Source: Nonlabens sp. Ci31 (lineage in GTDB: Bacteria; Bacteroidota; Bacteroidia; Flavobacteriales; Flavobacteriaceae). Taken from it: 64,000 nt of DNA. The stretch lies in the NCBI RefSeq assembly GCF_012974865.1, contig NZ_CP043633.1:2365001-2429000 (forward strand), read 5' to 3'. The position numbers and the translations under genes were made by a program. Shown here one piece after another: positions 1 through 7,419 of this stretch. Position 1 is the first letter of the stretch, and the number at the start of each line of letters is the position of its first letter. Under the pieces are notes generated by a model. That model had not been told where the DNA came from and searched no databases. It saw nothing but the letters and a program-made list of their open reading frames with translations.

Positions 1-30
1 AGTATTTACTTATTGAAATATTTTACGATA

Positions 31-74
31 TAAATTTAAGCTATATTAATGGTTTTTACAGTAACATAGGTTAC
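31..74 (-). promoter_or_regulatory. Crp/Fnr-type box with -7 element, reading leftward off the window
   Basis: The palindrome GTAAC-ATAG-GTTAC lies at 61-74. On the minus strand a TAAATTTA (TAnnTTTA) box lies at 38-31, and the palindrome centre is 29.5 bp from its first base. The same geometry recurs at three other promoters in this window (4.9, 5.8 and 6.9 kb). I infer an activator-dependent promoter for a gene left of position 1; that gene is not visible. Confidence 0.6.
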
Positions 75-103
75 AAAACAAAGTTCTAAAAAACAACATA
101 GAT

Positions 104-117
104 GCTTTCGCGAAAGC
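104..117. repeat. GCTTTCGCGAAAGC dispersed palindrome, exact, intergenic
   Basis: Exact copy of the 14-bp palindrome that recurs through the window. It lies between the window edge and the 3' end of a degraded gene. Confidence 0.9.
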
Positions 118-142
118 CTAATCAGTCATAAATAGATCTATT

Positions 143-580
143 TCACAAAAGTTTGGGAAAGAACTTGCCTGTAGTTTTTGTATAGTTTTTATAATCGTGA
201 AACTTAGCACTCCACTTTTTCTCTTTAAAAGCGGGACTTATTTATAAAAGCACTGACAACAATAGTGTTACGAGTATTTTAAACGTATAATAGCTGTATA
301 AAGCATAACCACTACAAGCTAATAGAATGCCTGTGTAAACAGGAGGGGTTATGTGTTTATAAAGTCCGCTTTGAATGAGTTGACTTTTTGACTTAGGCGT
401 TGGGAACGCTGATAGGTTTTTATTAAGTTGTAGCATTGAAAGTATTAATATGGAGATGCCTAAAATAGAAATAAATAATCCTTGTGTTTTTAAATATTTT
501 GGCATATTTATTTCAATAAGTTGCACATTACATAGATATGCTATAAAAGAGCAGCTTGTCAACCAACTAGTATGTAATCT
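143..580 (-). pseudogene. Isoprenylcysteine/phospholipid methyltransferase-like protein, interrupted
   Basis: The open part (562 to 242) reads as a small membrane protein with two hydrophobic segments, the LNKNLS stretch and an SGLYKHITPPVYTG motif typical of ICMT/PEMT-like methyltransferases, which use S-adenosylmethionine at the membrane. An in-frame TAA at 244-242 ends it early. The same frame then continues for 33 codons with the family's usual charged C-terminus (EKKWSAKFHDYKNYTK...FFP) to a stop at 143. Upstream, the frame closes at a stop just beyond 580 and the usual N-terminal membrane segment is missing. The gene therefore looks degraded at both ends. The family call is by motif and length and is moderately secure; the pseudogene call is stronger. 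Confidence 0.6.
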
Positions 581-790
581 TTAGAATCTAATGTCATACA
601 TATATGTTTGAAACAGGAGGGAAAATTAATAGTTTCGTCTTCTAGATCAGCTTTAAATATGGAACTTTAGTTTAGTAATCGCCCCCTTTTATTACTTATT
701 TGCTTCTAGAGATTTATATCTTAAAGAGCTATTTTAATATAGTGTTAGGTTGATAGCTAACCGCATGGTGAAGAAAGTAAATCAATCTTT

Positions 791-1480
791 CTAATGTGTA
801 CCGTCGATAACAAAATCCACAGCCATTTGAGCATGTAAATTGGTTGTAGCGAGCGCAGGGATCTTTACCTCTTTTTGTTTTAATAAAAGTGGTAGCTCTG
901 TACATCCCAGAATAATTCCTTGAGCTCCTCGCTTTACCAACAAATCTATTTGATCCATAAAGAATTGTTTTGCCTCGCTCGTGAAGAGACCTTTTGTCAA
1001 CTCTTTAGATACATAATTGTGAGCTGGCACAATGTAATCGGACTCAGGAATGATAGTCTCTATATCATAATTAGACCTTAAGACACTAGAGATGAAATCT
1101 CCTGTCATAGTAGGTTTATTTCCTAATAATCCAAGCTTTTTTAAGCCTTTTCTTTTAGCTTCTTTACCAGTTGCATTTGCAATGTGTAAAATAGGGATGT
1201 TAATTTGTGGCTGTACAAAATCATAAACCATATGAGGCGTATTTGCACAAATAATAATGGCTTCTGCTCCAGCCTGTTCTAGTTTTAGAGATACATCGAG
1301 GTATTTAGCATTGATCTCATCCTTATTCTGTTTCCGCATTAACTCAATATTTATACTATGTATAATTAGTGGTGGATTGCCTTGGGTTCCAATTTTCTCA
1401 CCTACTAATTCATTAATTAGTCGATAGTATTCAATAGTTGAATGCCAAGATGTTCCGCCAATCATTCCTAATGTTTTCAT
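791..1480 (-). CDS. Aspartate/glutamate racemase family protein
   Basis: A 229-residue cytoplasmic protein that opens with MKTLGMIGGTSWHSTIEYY, the signature start of the YgeA/RacX amino-acid racemase family. Two catalytic cysteines fit the family: one in IIICANTPHM near residue 79 and one in IILGCTELPLL near residue 190. These enzymes epimerise amino acids without cofactor by a two-base mechanism; the substrate cannot be told from sequence. It stands alone, with about 150 bp to the cytochrome gene and over 200 bp without a gene downstream. Length is normal for the family. Confidence 0.88.
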   Translation of the reverse strand: MKTLGMIGGTSWHSTIEYYRLINELVGEKIGTQGNPPLIIHSINIELMRKQNKDEINAKYLDVSLKLEQAGAEAIIICANTPHMVYDFVQPQINIPILHIANATGKEAKRKGLKKLGLLGNKPTMTGDFISSVLRSNYDIETIIPESDYIVPAHNYVSKELTKGLFTSEAKQFFMDQIDLLVKRGAQGIILGCTELPLLLKQKEVKIPALATTNLHAQMAVDFVIDGTH

Positions 1481-1633
1481 CGTAAAGTAGTTTTTAGAAG
1501 CCTCTTTTTATGGAAGTCATTTATAGTATTTAATAGTTCCTAACTGATATAATGCGGTTTCTTATTTTGTGATTGAATATTGTAAACGAGGCCTATGGTG
1601 TAAAACATTAGGAGTTGATGCTTTATTTTAATG

Positions 1634-2653
1634 CTATTCAAAGCTAATACTCCATATGCCGCGTACTTCGTTAACATCATAACCCAAGGCTTTATCTTCT
1701 GGATACAATAGGGAAATACTTGCAAGCACTTCAGGCTGTATATCTTTACTAGTTGTGCCATGACATTGTAGACACAGCGAGTTTGTCATAATAGGATAGT
1801 AAAAATGAGAACGCCCATTTTTTACTTCAGTTACAGGCTGGTAGGTATCATTAAGGGCTACCGCTTTTTTAAATTTATCTATGATCTCCAATTCTCTTGA
1901 ATTGGCTTGATTTATAGAATTTCTAGGTTGATCGCTCACTCTTTTTATGGTTGCATTTTGCGCGGTCGCCATACTGTCTGTAATAGGATAGGCTTGTTTA
2001 TTACAAAAGGATACGGCTTCTTTAACACCTTTCTTTTGGATAGTTCCCATCAAGTTTTTGCCTAGTTCTTTCTTAGTGTTTAATGCATATTCAAGTCCGC
2101 GTTCAGCAGGTGTGTTTTCTAAATCAGAAGCGGTACTTTTCACCTCTTTTCCATCATTGCGGTATGGCATTTTGCCGTTACTTTCTTCTTCTATATGCTC
2201 TTGGAACCATTCGGGTTCATCGATTTTAAAATCGTAAATATAGTCGGCAATTTGTCTGATTTCTTCTTCTACAAAAGGTCGATAGGGCATTAAGTTAAAA
2301 CGACGTATCGCACCTCGCATCTTAGACTTTTCCTTAGAAGGTTTTTCCACAAAATTCCACATGGCGTTAGCAAAGGCTTCTTTGGTAATATCACTAGTCA
2401 TGTAATGTGACTTTACTGCTACCATAGGTGGTGCAATACGGCCTTTGTTTTCAGTAGTAGGATGGTGACATACATAGCACTTGTTCACCATCAGTTTTTT
2501 ACCGGGATGTTGGTCAGAGGTATAGTTAGTTGTTTTCTGTTTTACTTTATCGGGGTTAGTATACTCCGCTTTTTCTAGCTCTTTACAGCTGCTTATGCTT
2601 AGTGATATTAATAAAATCATAAGCATTAGAATGGTAGGCTGGTTTATTTTCAT
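1634..2653 (-). CDS. Lipoprotein c-type cytochrome with DUF3365 (Tll0287-like) domain
   Basis: A 339-residue exported lipoprotein with lipobox cysteine near residue 23 (SISSCK). It carries two haem c sites: CYVCH near residue 59, followed by an NLMPY segment that could supply the distal Met, and CLQCH near residue 297 in a C-terminal DUF3365 domain. The first half resembles a mono-haem cytochrome c, the second the Tll0287-like sensor/redox domain. It lies 18 bp downstream of the DUF202 gene and near the rhodanese genes. I infer a periplasmic electron-transfer role linked to sulfur oxidation; the electron partner is unknown. Confidence 0.82.
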   Translation of the reverse strand: MKINQPTILMLMILLISLSISSCKELEKAEYTNPDKVKQKTTNYTSDQHPGKKLMVNKCYVCHHPTTENKGRIAPPMVAVKSHYMTSDITKEAFANAMWNFVEKPSKEKSKMRGAIRRFNLMPYRPFVEEEIRQIADYIYDFKIDEPEWFQEHIEEESNGKMPYRNDGKEVKSTASDLENTPAERGLEYALNTKKELGKNLMGTIQKKGVKEAVSFCNKQAYPITDSMATAQNATIKRVSDQPRNSINQANSRELEIIDKFKKAVALNDTYQPVTEVKNGRSHFYYPIMTNSLCLQCHGTTSKDIQPEVLASISLLYPEDKALGYDVNEVRGIWSISFE

Positions 2654-2671
2654 GTTTTAGAATTGATGTAA

Positions 2672-2926
2672 TTAATAATATTTATTAATTCCTTTTTTTA
2701 CATATAGAAACCTAAACAATCCTATTAAAAATAATAGAGGAGCTATACTGATAAGCATAAAACCTACCCATCTGATATCTGTTAAAATATCTAGTTTAAT
2801 AATAGCAAAACCAGAACTTAAGAATACTATAAACGTTCTGAAATAGGCTAGAAATGTACGTTCGTTAGCTAGATTTGTTCTATCAATAGCTAATTTATCT
2901 GTAAGAGATAGGTCTGACTTTTCCAT
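2672..2926 (-). CDS. DUF202 (YidH-like) membrane protein
   Basis: An 84-residue protein with the family signature LAIDRTNLANERTFLAYFRT at residues 12-31 and two hydrophobic helices after it. DUF202 proteins are small inner-membrane proteins of unknown biochemistry. It sits between the rhodanese and the cytochrome gene in the same direction, with gaps of 38 and 18 bp, and is probably cotranscribed with them. Confidence 0.87.
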   Translation of the reverse strand: MEKSDLSLTDKLAIDRTNLANERTFLAYFRTFIVFLSSGFAIIKLDILTDIRWVGFMLISIAPLLFLIGLFRFLYVKKGINKYY

Positions 2927-2964
2927 AACTTATTTCGTTTTTTATGAGGCACAACTTCATACCT

Positions 2965-3336
2965 TTATTTCCAGCCTAGGTATCCACCTTGTAAATCATA
3001 GATTTCTTTGAATCCAAGACTTATTAGTTGTCGAGCTGCTTTATTGCTGCGACCTCCAGAACGGCAATACAGGTATATAGGGATTTCTTTATCCAATTTA
3101 TGGACGTCTTCTAAAAATTGGTTAGATTTTAAAAAGTCAATATTTAAAGCTCCTTTGATATGACCGCTTTGAAATTCAAGGGCAGTTCTAACATCTACCA
3201 GTTGAACACTATCTTTAGAAATACCTTGTTTAAATTCGGTGGTAGAAAGTATCTTAATAGCACTGGTATCTTGAGCTGTTGCGCCAAAAAGGCTGCTTAA
3301 AAAAGACATAATTACTAGCGTTTTAGTTATAGACAT
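2965..3336 (-). CDS. Exported single-domain rhodanese
   Basis: A 123-residue protein with a signal peptide (residues 1-21, ending GATAQ) and one rhodanese domain. The active-site loop reads YCRSGGRSNKAA, with the catalytic Cys that carries a persulfide in sulfur transfer. A periplasmic sulfurtransferase fits with the persulfide dioxygenase and cytochrome genes around it. There is a 120-bp gap to the upstream double-rhodanese gene in which I see no Crp/Fnr-type box. Confidence 0.9.
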   Translation of the reverse strand: MSITKTLVIMSFLSSLFGATAQDTSAIKILSTTEFKQGISKDSVQLVDVRTALEFQSGHIKGALNIDFLKSNQFLEDVHKLDKEIPIYLYCRSGGRSNKAARQLISLGFKEIYDLQGGYLGWK

Positions 3337-3455
3337 AGGATTGTTTTTAAAAAAATTAAGTAAGCAATTAATATCGCAGCATCACAGATATTACTACAGT
3401 AAAAAACGATCTGTTTTCTACTCATTTTACCGAAGATACAAAATCAAGAAGCCGT

Positions 3456-4289
3456 TTAAAGTGTTGAGGGGCATACATAATTTGTTGTTTTTATTCCGGT
3501 TCCTTTAATGGCTTCAAAGCCCCCGTTAACATCTATCAAATTGTGTATACCGCGACTCTTTAAAATAGAGGCAGCTATCATACTTCTATACCCACCTGCG
3601 CAATGCACAAAAAAGCTTTGCTCTGGAAAGGAAGCTAAATGATCATTGAGAAATTCTAAAGGTGTATTTTGAGCATCTACAACATGTTCAGAAAGGTATT
3701 CACTCTCTTTACGCACGTCAAAGACTTCCAAGTGTCTTTCTTTTTCTTCTTTTTCAAATTGGCTAGCCGTGATAGAAGCTACGGTATCGTATTCCATCGC
3801 AGCTTTTTTCCAGGATTCAAAACCACCATCTAAATAGCCTATACTATGGTCAAAGCCTACTCGAGAAAGTCGTGTGAGGGTTTCTTTCTCACGGCCTGGT
3901 GCAGTAACTAGGAGTAGGGGTTGTTTTACATCGGCAATGAGCGTGCCTACCCAAGGGGCAAAACTACCGTCAAGACCTATAAAAATAGACCTAGGGATAT
4001 GTCCTTTAGCAAACTCATCTTGAGAGCGTACGTCTAAAACAACAGCACCAGTTTCTATAGCAACAGCTTTAAAGGCTTTGACTGAAAGGGCTTGTGTGCC
4101 TCTTTTGAGTATTTCATCAAGGTCTTCATAACCCTCCTTATTCATTTGGACGTTGAGCGGGAAATAGGGTGGAGGTGGTACTAATCCATGCGTGACTTCG
4201 TCGATGAATTCTTCTTTGGTCATGTCTGCTCGTAAGGCATAGTTCATTTGTTTCTGATTGCCCAAAGTGTCTACAGTTTCTTTCATCAT
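3456..4289 (-). CDS. Rhodanese half of a split persulfide dioxygenase-rhodanese protein
   Basis: This 277-residue ORF holds two rhodanese domains. The first (about residues 60-165) lacks the catalytic Cys (LLVTAPGREKE), and the second has it in FVHCAGGYRSM. In flavobacteria this sequence is normally the C-terminal part of one protein of about 470 residues that starts with a metallo-beta-lactamase domain; from memory of the family the junction reads GSACGKN-MMKETVDTLGNQ. Here the upstream ORF ends GSACGKT-stop at 4286 and this ORF begins MMKETV at 4289, so a missing A in the run at 4291-4294 explains the split. The ATGATG overlap could still allow coupled translation. It ends with the family's usual CPSTL. 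Confidence 0.85.
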   Translation of the reverse strand: MMKETVDTLGNQKQMNYALRADMTKEEFIDEVTHGLVPPPPYFPLNVQMNKEGYEDLDEILKRGTQALSVKAFKAVAIETGAVVLDVRSQDEFAKGHIPRSIFIGLDGSFAPWVGTLIADVKQPLLLVTAPGREKETLTRLSRVGFDHSIGYLDGGFESWKKAAMEYDTVASITASQFEKEEKERHLEVFDVRKESEYLSEHVVDAQNTPLEFLNDHLASFPEQSFFVHCAGGYRSMIAASILKSRGIHNLIDVNGGFEAIKGTGIKTTNYVCPSTL

Positions 4290-4861
4290 GTTTTACCGCA
4301 AGCAGATCCAGCACCGTGGGCTGGATATACAATAACATCATCTGAAAGAGGCATTATTTTATTGCGCAAGCTGTCATAAAGAAAGCCTGCCAAATCTTTT
4401 TCGGATAGAACACCTATTTTCTGAGCTAAATCTGGTCTGCCCACGTCACCTAAAAATAAGGTATCACCACTAAAAATAGCATGGTCTTTACCATGCTCAT
4501 CTCTCCATAAATAAGTGGTGCTTTCCATGGTATGACCAGGTGTGTGAAGGGCTATAATAGTTACATCGCCTAGTGGGAACTCTTGTCCATCTTTTGCAAT
4601 AATCGCATCAAAAGTTGGGTTTGCATTTGGGCCAAAAACTATAGGAGCACCAGTCTTTTTGGAAAGGGTCACGTGACCACTAACAAAATCGGCATGGAAA
4701 TGGGTTTCAAAGATATATTTGATTTGTGCAGCGTCTTTTTTTGCCCTATCGAGATAGGAAGCCACCTCTCTTAATGGGTCAATAATAGCAACCTCGCCCT
4801 TACTTTCTATGTAATAAGCACCTTGTGCTAGACAACCCGTATAGATTTGTTCTATTTTCAT
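4286..4861 (-). CDS. Persulfide dioxygenase-like metallo-beta-lactamase domain (N-terminal half of split protein)
   Basis: A 191-residue ETHE1/Blh-like MBL-fold domain. Visible metal ligands are THFHADF near residues 52-58, HTPGHT near 107, SGDTLF near 130 and VYPAHG near 179. The family oxidises glutathione persulfide or related low-molecular-weight persulfides with one Fe(II); bacillithiol persulfide is a plausible substrate here because bshB1 is present at 15.7 kb (inference). The ORF ends in the linker that normally continues into the rhodanese domains and overlaps the next ORF by 4 nt. Its promoter region carries a Crp/Fnr-type box at 4969-4982. Confidence 0.88.
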   Translation of the reverse strand: MKIEQIYTGCLAQGAYYIESKGEVAIIDPLREVASYLDRAKKDAAQIKYIFETHFHADFVSGHVTLSKKTGAPIVFGPNANPTFDAIIAKDGQEFPLGDVTIIALHTPGHTMESTTYLWRDEHGKDHAIFSGDTLFLGDVGRPDLAQKIGVLSEKDLAGFLYDSLRNKIMPLSDDVIVYPAHGAGSACGKT

Positions 4862-4893
4862 TTTTGTTTATTTTATGCCCTCGCAATGTGAAC

Positions 4894-4919
4894 TGTTTCG
4901 CTTTCGCGAAAGCGAAACA
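4894..4919. repeat. GCTTTCGCGAAAGC palindrome within a 26-bp perfect palindrome
   Basis: The exact 14-mer is at 4900-4913. Symmetry extends to 26 bp (TGTTTCGC...GCGAAACA). It falls in the predicted 5' leader of the persulfide dioxygenase gene, where the RNA could fold into a strong hairpin. Confidence 0.9.
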
Positions 4920-4938
4920 CAAAACGAGATGAACCATA

Positions 4939-4982
4939 TAAAAATAGTACCTATAAGCCTCTTTGTCAGTAACTAATGTTAC
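4939..4982 (-). promoter_or_regulatory. Crp/Fnr-dependent promoter of the persulfide dioxygenase gene
   Basis: GTAAC-TAAT-GTTAC at 4969-4982 and, on the minus strand, TATTTTTA at 4946-4939 as the -7 box. The centre is 29.5 bp from the -7 box, which puts it about 42 bp upstream of the expected start of transcription, the class II activator position. The leader would be about 70 nt. The box overlaps the stop codon of the exporter gene. Confidence 0.65.
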
Positions 4983-5779
4983 ATAATGAGCTCTTTATAA
5001 ATAATATAGAAGCCCATGATGAGGACAAACCAGCCAAAAGCTTTCTTTAGCTTTTTACCGTCAATAAATTTATTGAGCCATATACCAATAAATATTCCAA
5101 CGATAGAAACTGCTGTAAAGGATAGTAAAAATGTCCAGTCTATTTCTAGGTTTTTTACATCACCTAAAAAGCCTATAAGTGATTTAATAGCGATGATAAA
5201 TAGAGAAGTGGCTACTGCTTTTTTCATAGGCAATTTAGCAAGTAACACTAAGGCAGGGATGATTAAAAAGCCTCCTCCAGCACCCACAATTCCTGTAATG
5301 AAACCCACTACAAGACCTTCTATAATGATAAGTGGATAATTATAGGTAATAATGCTTTCTGCTTCAGGTTCTTTGCTTTTGTTGCGTATCATCGATACAG
5401 ATGCCAGTAGCATGATGAGTGCAAAAAAGAGCATTATGGCTATATTTTTTGTAATCAAAAAGCCTCCTAGTGTAAAAAGTTCTTCAGGAATCGCCGGTAT
5501 TAAATATGCTCTAGTGAGGTATACAGCTATAAATGCAGGAACTGCAAAAATAATAGCTGTTTTAAAGTCTACCATTCCTTTCATCATATTTTTAACAGCG
5601 CCTACTAGTGATGTAGCACCTACGACAAAAAGAGAATAAGCGGTGGCTAGCACAGGATTAAATGCAAGAGCGTATACTAAAATAGGAACGGTAAGTATGG
5701 AACCACCACCACCTATAAGTCCCAAAACAAGTCCTATTAAAAGTGCTCCTACATATCCAAGTATTTCTATGCTTTCCAT
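4979..5779 (-). CDS. TauE/SafE family sulfite/sulfur-compound exporter
   Basis: A polytopic membrane protein of 266 residues from the ATG at 5779 (MESIEILGYVGALL). It has two glycine-rich repeats typical of TauE/SafE: GLVLGLIGGGGSILTVP near residue 18 and GFITGIVGAGGGFLIIPAL near residue 160. These proteins move sulfite, sulfoacetate or other organosulfur anions. I prefer 5779 over a start at 5851 because the longer form would run through the promoter at 5798-5841. It sits between the regulator gene and the persulfide dioxygenase gene, fitting export of sulfite made by persulfide oxidation. Confidence 0.87.
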   Translation of the reverse strand: MESIEILGYVGALLIGLVLGLIGGGGSILTVPILVYALAFNPVLATAYSLFVVGATSLVGAVKNMMKGMVDFKTAIIFAVPAFIAVYLTRAYLIPAIPEELFTLGGFLITKNIAIMLFFALIMLLASVSMIRNKSKEPEAESIITYNYPLIIIEGLVVGFITGIVGAGGGFLIIPALVLLAKLPMKKAVATSLFIIAIKSLIGFLGDVKNLEIDWTFLLSFTAVSIVGIFIGIWLNKFIDGKKLKKAFGWFVLIMGFYIIYKELIM

Positions 5780-5797
5780 TGAAGAAGTTTGCTGGTA

Positions 5798-5841
5798 TAA
5801 AGGTAATCTGTTAAGAATCGATGTTTTGTAACAAAAGTTAC
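5798..5841 (-). promoter_or_regulatory. Crp/Fnr-dependent promoter of the TauE-family gene
   Basis: The palindrome GTAAC-AAAA-GTTAC at 5828-5841 extends to perfect 7-bp arms (TTGTAAC/GTTACAA). On the minus strand TACCTTTA at 5805-5798 is the -7 box, 29.5 bp from the centre. The box overlaps the last codons of the regulator gene, so the exporter seems to have its own promoter controlled by that regulator (inference). Confidence 0.68.
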
Positions 5842-6464
5842 AAGACCTCAATAAAACTGCGATGTAGTTCTATCTTACCTATATTTTCCATCTTTTTAAG
5901 TAATCTGGATATCACTACACGACTGGTGTGCAAGTCTGCTGCAATTTCTTTATGAGTAGTGTAAATATGCTTACTATTTAATATTTTAATTTTATCGTTG
6001 AGGTAGTTTTCCAGGCGCTCATCCATATTATTAAAAGCTATATTATCGATACTTTCAAGGAGTTCCATCATGCGAGTGTGGTAGCTAGCAAAAACAAAGT
6101 TGCGCCAAGTTTTGTACTTGCTCGACCATTCTTCCATTTTAGCTACAGGAATCAGGAGTAGTTTTACAGGAGTCTCTGTTACTGCGTGTATTTCACTTTT
6201 AGTATTTCCTACACAACAGGTCATGGTCATGGCGCAAGTATTACCACGTTCTAGATGGTAAAGTAATAGCTCATTGCCTTCACTATCGGGTCGCATGATC
6301 TTGATACTTCCAGAAAGTAGTAGGGGCATTGATTTAATATACTGACCCGGTTTCATTAAATCTTGTCCAGCGGGAACTTCCATAAAGGTAGCTACATTGT
6401 TAATTTCTTCTATAAGTGGCAGTTCAAACTGTGAACCGTAATATTCTTTAAGTTCTTGTATCAT
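5838..6464 (-). CDS. Crp/Fnr family transcriptional regulator with a Cys triad
   Basis: A 208-residue regulator with an N-terminal cyclic-nucleotide-type beta barrel (about residues 20-110), a dimerisation helix and a C-terminal winged HTH (IAADLHTSRVVISRLLKKM). Three cysteines (about 77, 83 and 84, in CAMTMTCC) occupy the loop where CRP binds the cAMP phosphate, so a thiol or persulfide signal is more likely than cAMP (inference). The recognition helix keeps the Ser-Arg of FNR, but Val stands where CRP/FNR have the conserved Glu, consistent with a half-site lacking the usual TGA core. GTAAC-N4-GTTAC palindromes lie at the flanking promoters; none is seen at its own. Confidence 0.88.
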   Translation of the reverse strand: MIQELKEYYGSQFELPLIEEINNVATFMEVPAGQDLMKPGQYIKSMPLLLSGSIKIMRPDSEGNELLLYHLERGNTCAMTMTCCVGNTKSEIHAVTETPVKLLLIPVAKMEEWSSKYKTWRNFVFASYHTRMMELLESIDNIAFNNMDERLENYLNDKIKILNSKHIYTTHKEIAADLHTSRVVISRLLKKMENIGKIELHRSFIEVL

Positions 6465-6895
6465 TAGTGATTTTTTTTAGCGATCTGCGGGTTGTACATA
6501 AAAAAGAGGTGTGACCATATGGCTCTGGCAACAGCTCTTATTATAGATCTAAGTAAATGTAAGTACAGCTATTATCGCTATAAAGATAATCAAAGGATGA
6601 TTTGCCCTCCCTAAAAGAAGTAAAATAACATAAGTAGCTACTGCAAATGCCATACGAATACCCTAATAAATATATGGATCAGGAACACAAACCAGTGGTT
6701 ATACTGTATTTTAATTCACTCTTTGGGCGTCACTCTGCTCGCTTATTTCTCTTGGAAATTTTATATGGTTGGGACTCTAGAAAGTTCCCTCTGCGGCAAT
6801 ACTGGGATTGTAAAAAAAAGAATGCTATAACCAACTGACTTTTGGAACATTACTTCTATTTTTAGTCCATCCAAAAGGTTTAATAATCACTTAAA
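6465..6895. other. Divergent intergenic region, no gene seen
   Basis: About 430 bp between the regulator (minus) and the efflux operon (plus). The only longer frame in it (6647-6838, plus) has no recognisable family or credible composition. No Crp/Fnr-type box is seen near the regulator's start. Confidence 0.5.
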
Positions 6896-6940
6896 GTAAC
6901 ATTGGTTACTGATTAGGACATTTTAAATTTCTTATCTTTA
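6896..6940 (+). promoter_or_regulatory. Crp/Fnr-dependent promoter of the metal-efflux operon
   Basis: GTAAC-ATTG-GTTAC at 6896-6909 is followed by TATCTTTA at 6933-6940 as the -7 box, 30.5 bp from the palindrome centre. Transcription would start at about 6946, at the GTG start codon of the first gene, so the message may be leaderless or the true start codon lies further in. Confidence 0.62.
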
Positions 6941-6944
6941 CCGA

Positions 6945-7343
6945 GTGATAAAGTTATTTTCCTTATCTGTTTCTTTAATCATCCTGATGCAAAGCTTTGG
7001 GATGCATGTTAATGATATATCTCAGATGGATGAATTTATAGAGCACGCTCAATTTCATAACGAGCAATATGGCGATAGCATAATCGTATTTATTGCAAAG
7101 CATTACGGAGAATTAAAGGCAGACCATGCTAAAGATCACCAAGAAGAAAAAGAAGATCACGAGCAATTGCCATTCCAGCATCAGTCCCACCTTTCTTCCA
7201 GTTCTAGTTTTATTTTAAATTCTATTAGAGAAGAATTTAAAACTATGGAACTTCCAGAGTGTAAAGAACATAATTTCCATTACCAAGAGCCTTCCTCATC
7301 CCTACACTTAGAAGGACTTTTCCAGCCACCGAGGCTTTCATAA
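6945..7343 (+). CDS. Small exported His/Glu-rich protein heading the metal-efflux operon
   Basis: A 132-residue protein starting with GTG, with a hydrophobic N-terminus (IKLFSLSVSLIILMQSFG) that looks like a signal peptide. The middle is rich in His, Asp and Glu (DHAKDHQEEKEDHEQ), a composition suited to loose metal binding. I do not recognise a named domain. It is the first gene of the plus-strand efflux operon, 76 bp before the RND gene. A periplasmic metal-buffering or sensing role is inference from composition and position. Confidence 0.7.
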   Translation: MIKLFSLSVSLIILMQSFGMHVNDISQMDEFIEHAQFHNEQYGDSIIVFIAKHYGELKADHAKDHQEEKEDHEQLPFQHQSHLSSSSSFILNSIREEFKTMELPECKEHNFHYQEPSSSLHLEGLFQPPRLS

Positions 7344-7419
7344 ATAGATCAGGATTATTTTTAAGTTCCCTAGCACCATTGTGTTATGGTTTTATTCATG
7401 TATATTATTTTATGACAAA

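Noticed and set aside
1540..1761. Minus-strand ORF over the cytochrome 3' end
   Set aside because: It overlaps the conserved DUF3365 coding sequence in another frame.
6647..6838. 63-codon plus-strand ORF upstream of the efflux operon
   Set aside because: No recognisable family and odd composition; probably a chance open frame in the intergenic region.
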